Assembly (NCBI GenBank): GCA_012515455.1
Contig: JAAYYJ010000136.1
Coordinates: 1 to 8,240, forward strand
Source of the DNA: Oligosphaeraceae bacterium
Lineage (GTDB): Bacteria; Verrucomicrobiota; Lentisphaeria; Oligosphaerales; Oligosphaeraceae
Reading direction: 5' to 3'
Length of the DNA: 8,240 bases
Shown here: positions 6,413 to 8,240 of the stretch, piece by piece
Layout: each line of letters opens with the position of its first letter
Position numbering within the stretch: position 1 is the first letter of the stretch
Position numbers and translations under genes: made by a program
The notes under the pieces: model-generated
Told to the model about the DNA's origin: nothing
What the model saw: only the letters and a program-made list of their open reading frames with translations
Database searches by the model: none

Positions 6413-7465
6413 ATGTTAACTTCAGCGGCGGTGAAGCAGAAAGCGAAAGAGTTTGGGGCTGATTTGGTGGGCATTGCGCCAATGTCCCGTTATGAAGGTG
6501 CGCCCCGGCAGAATGACCCGCGGTATATATTCCCGGCGGCAAAGTCCATGATTGTGCTGGCCTTTCGGATTGCCCGGGGGGCGTTGCGCGGCATTGAGGA
6601 GGGGACCCTGTATACGACCTATCCGACGATGGGATATGCCGCCCTGAACCAGGTCTACGCGCCGATGACGTTGTGGAATCTGACCAACTGGCTGGAGGAC
6701 CAGGGCTACGAGACGGTGCCGCTGATCAACAGCAACGGCGGGGAAGCGGTTAATCCCGTGACCGGAAATTTCCGGCAGGGCTGGAGCCGTCCGGTGCGTC
6801 CTGGCAATCCGTATCCGGATGTGCTGGTGCATTTTCGTCTGGCGGCTTATCTGGCTGGTTTAGGCGAGATTGGCTGGAGCAAGGTGTTTCTGACTCCTGA
6901 ATTTGGTCCCCGGCAGCGTTTTGTGGTTCTGCTCACTGATGCCGAGCTGGAGGCTGACCCGATTTATGAAGGTAAGCTCTGTGATCATTGCCTGCAATGC
7001 GTACGGCATTGTGCCGGCAAGGCGATCAGTGCTACCGAGTCGGTCAAACTGCATATCGCCGGTCATGATATTGAATGGGGCAAGCTCGATCCGCTGGCCT
7101 GTGAGAAAGGCATACAGGGCGGCTGCGAGGGCTGCCGCAATCCGTTTGAAGGTGAGTATCCGCGCAAGTACGGCTACGGACGGGCCCTGGAAGGGGCCGC
7201 GGGCTGCATCCGCGCCTGTATGGTGCATCTGGAGGAGCGCGGCAAACTGACCCGGAAATTCAAGAATAAGTTCCGCACCCGTCCGGCCTGGGACGATATC
7301 GACCACAGCCAGCCGCCGGAGCTGACCGAGGAGGTCAGGCGTGAATATGGCGATAGCGGCCGGATAGAAGAATATAATGCTTACGAAAAATATACTCGCG
7401 AAGACAATTACGGCACTGCGAAGAAGCCGGCCGGGCAGGAGAAGCACAATCCACTGATTGACTGA
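6413..7465 (+). CDS. Single-module reductive-dehalogenase-like 4Fe-4S protein
   Basis: This 350-residue protein (start at 6413, chosen by its Shine-Dalgarno and by alignment with its neighbour) is a single-module paralogue of the protein encoded at 2946-5240. It begins KAKEFGADLVGIAP (10-23), has YLAGLGEIGWSKVFLTPEFG (146-165) running into PRQRFVVLLTD (166-176), then C190-x2-C193-x2-C196-x3-C200 and further cysteines at 230, 238, 241, 265 and 269. These could hold two 4Fe-4S clusters, with C269 completing the first, as in two-cluster ferredoxin folds. The C-terminal 65 residues are charged, lack cysteines and look like an extension. There is no signal peptide or Tat motif, so it is probably cytosolic. 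The PEFGPRQRF signature is RdhA-like; the DYH-type motif of QueG was not found. It diverges from the iclR operon. Electron transfer or reduction of an unknown substrate is inferred. Confidence 0.82.
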   Translation: MLTSAAVKQKAKEFGADLVGIAPMSRYEGAPRQNDPRYIFPAAKSMIVLAFRIARGALRGIEEGTLYTTYPTMGYAALNQVYAPMTLWNLTNWLEDQGYETVPLINSNGGEAVNPVTGNFRQGWSRPVRPGNPYPDVLVHFRLAAYLAGLGEIGWSKVFLTPEFGPRQRFVVLLTDAELEADPIYEGKLCDHCLQCVRHCAGKAISATESVKLHIAGHDIEWGKLDPLACEKGIQGGCEGCRNPFEGEYPRKYGYGRALEGAAGCIRACMVHLEERGKLTRKFKNKFRTRPAWDDIDHSQPPELTEEVRREYGDSGRIEEYNAYEKYTREDNYGTAKKPAGQEKHNPLID

Positions 7466-7474
7466 TTGGACCTG

Positions 7475-7519
7475 CCACCCTCCGCCCGGGCTGATTGCGG
7501 CCCGGGCAGAGGAGTGTGG
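7475..7519. terminator. Large hairpin between convergent genes, probable bidirectional terminator
   Basis: The inner arms GCCCGGGC (7484-7491 and 7500-7507) form a perfect 8-bp stem with an 8-nt loop. The outer arms CCACCCTCC (7475-7483) and GGAGTGTGG (7511-7519) pair at eight of nine positions across a 3-nt bulge. It lies 10 bp past the stop at 7465 and 14 bp past the stop of the facing gene. No T-run follows on either side, so termination is inferred from position and stability. Confidence 0.6.
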
Positions 7520-7532
7520 TTGCGCCCCGGGG

Positions 7533-8240
7533 CTACTGGGCCGGAGCCGGGGCCGGTTCTGCTGCAGCGGGGGAGAAGAACCCCAGCACCAAAGGCGCGC
7601 AGCCTACTAGTTTACTAAACTCCAAGGACTCGCTAAAGGCGCGTTTCGCAGTCAGGGTGGACAAATTCCATTGCTCCCGCGGGAGCATGGGCAGGTAGCG
7701 CTGGCTGTATTTCAGCATCACCTGCTGCATTCGGGTGATTTTTTCCGCACCCAGCTGTTCCGGAGTATAGCCCTGGTCCAGAAGATATGAAACAGCGTAA
7801 TAGATGGTCAAATCATGCGGCTTGAGGTTTTGCAGCGGGTCGCTGCTGACCCGTTCGGCCAAATCCTGCAGATAGCGGGGGTCGTCCGTGATCCGGTGGA
7901 ATTCGATTTGAATCGGCCACCAGTCCAGGCTCTGGCGGAAATTCCGGGCGTAGAGTGCGGATAGCCCCTGCAGGGATTTGAGCTCATCCCCCCTGCCGGC
8001 ATTGCTGTCTTGCCAGTCCCGGATGCAAGCCTGTAGCAGTTCATCGGCGATTTTGAGGTCCTGCGGGTCACTCGTTTCGGCATAACGGTTCTGCCAGGCG
8101 GAAGCGCAGTATACCGAGCCTTGGACGTTATTGCGGCTGAACCCCCGGATTTCGGCCAGGGTGTCGTCGAGGCGCTCATTCCCGCTCAGCCATTTCATCA
8201 GGTACAGTCCCCGGCTGGGGGTGTACTGGGTCTGCACCGC
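7533..8240 (-). CDS. Unidentified mainly helical protein, C-terminal part (5' truncated)
   Basis: The frame is open to the right edge; the first available start there is a GTG at 8237, which is probably internal, so 235 residues of a larger protein are visible. I do not recognise the family. The sequence is rich in amphipathic helices with aromatic residues (for example GLYLMKWLSGNERLDDTLAE, about 11-30, and LDWWPIQIEFHRITDDPRYL, about 105-124). This pattern is seen in alpha/alpha-toroid carbohydrate enzymes such as some lyases and GH families, but no catalytic motif can be assigned. The C-terminus is a short Ala/Pro tail (AAAEPAPAPAQ). Two cysteines lie in the visible part's N-terminal half and one near the end. 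The gene converges on the Fe-S gene, separated by the shared hairpin. Confidence 0.65.
   Translation of the reverse strand, partial: AVQTQYTPSRGLYLMKWLSGNERLDDTLAEIRGFSRNNVQGSVYCASAWQNRYAETSDPQDLKIADELLQACIRDWQDSNAGRGDELKSLQGLSALYARNFRQSLDWWPIQIEFHRITDDPRYLQDLAERVSSDPLQNLKPHDLTIYYAVSYLLDQGYTPEQLGAEKITRMQQVMLKYSQRYLPMLPREQWNLSTLTAKRAFSESLEFSKLVGCAPLVLGFFSPAAAEPAPAPAQ

Noticed and set aside
6413..7465. Assignment as epoxyqueuosine reductase QueG
   Set aside because: The DYH-type active-site segment and the usual C-terminal features of QueG were not found; the PEFGPRQRF signature fits RdhA-like proteins better.

Overview
This is a GC-rich (roughly 60% by eye) bacterial chromosomal window with five protein-coding genes, two of them cut by the window edges. 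The mix suggests a strict or facultative anaerobe with a carbohydrate-degrading lifestyle: a TIM-barrel glycoside hydrolase, 4Fe-4S proteins of the reductive-dehalogenase-like class and an IclR regulator. A Lentisphaerota/Victivallales-type or other PVC-group bacterium would fit, but this is a weak inference from gene content and style; no rRNA, tRNA or mobile element is present to anchor it.

Layout. (1) 1-1171, plus strand: C-terminal part of a GH31/GH36-like (clan GH-D-like) glycosidase. (2) 1190-2749, minus strand: YifB/ComM-type Mg-chelatase-like AAA+ ATPase, convergent with the hydrolase and only 18 bp away. (3) 2750-2945: noncoding, with a candidate promoter, a 14-bp palindrome and two interleaved GC-rich hairpins. 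(4) 2946-5240, minus strand: an unusual 764-residue protein made of three reductive-dehalogenase-like modules, of which only the first and third keep their Fe-S cysteines. (5) 5272-6123, minus strand: IclR-family regulator, 31 bp upstream of gene 4 and probably co-transcribed with it. (6) 6124-6412: AT-rich divergent control region. (7) 6413-7465, plus strand: a single-module, 350-residue relative of gene 4. (8) 7466-7532: a strong hairpin between convergent genes. (9) 7533-8240, minus strand: C-terminal part of an unidentified, mainly helical protein.

The most interesting unit is 2946-7465. An IclR-type regulator and a three-module Fe-S protein diverge from a single-module paralogue across one shared control region. 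That region carries a good sigma70-like promoter for iclR with a 13-bp near-palindrome over its predicted start, and a perfect 8-bp inverted repeat just upstream of the divergent gene. The simplest reading is a regulated, cytosolic redox pathway in which the two Fe-S proteins act together on an unknown substrate. Neither has a Tat signal, no membrane anchor gene is visible, and neither shows clear epoxyqueuosine reductase (QueG) features, so neither respiratory dehalogenation nor tRNA modification is supported.
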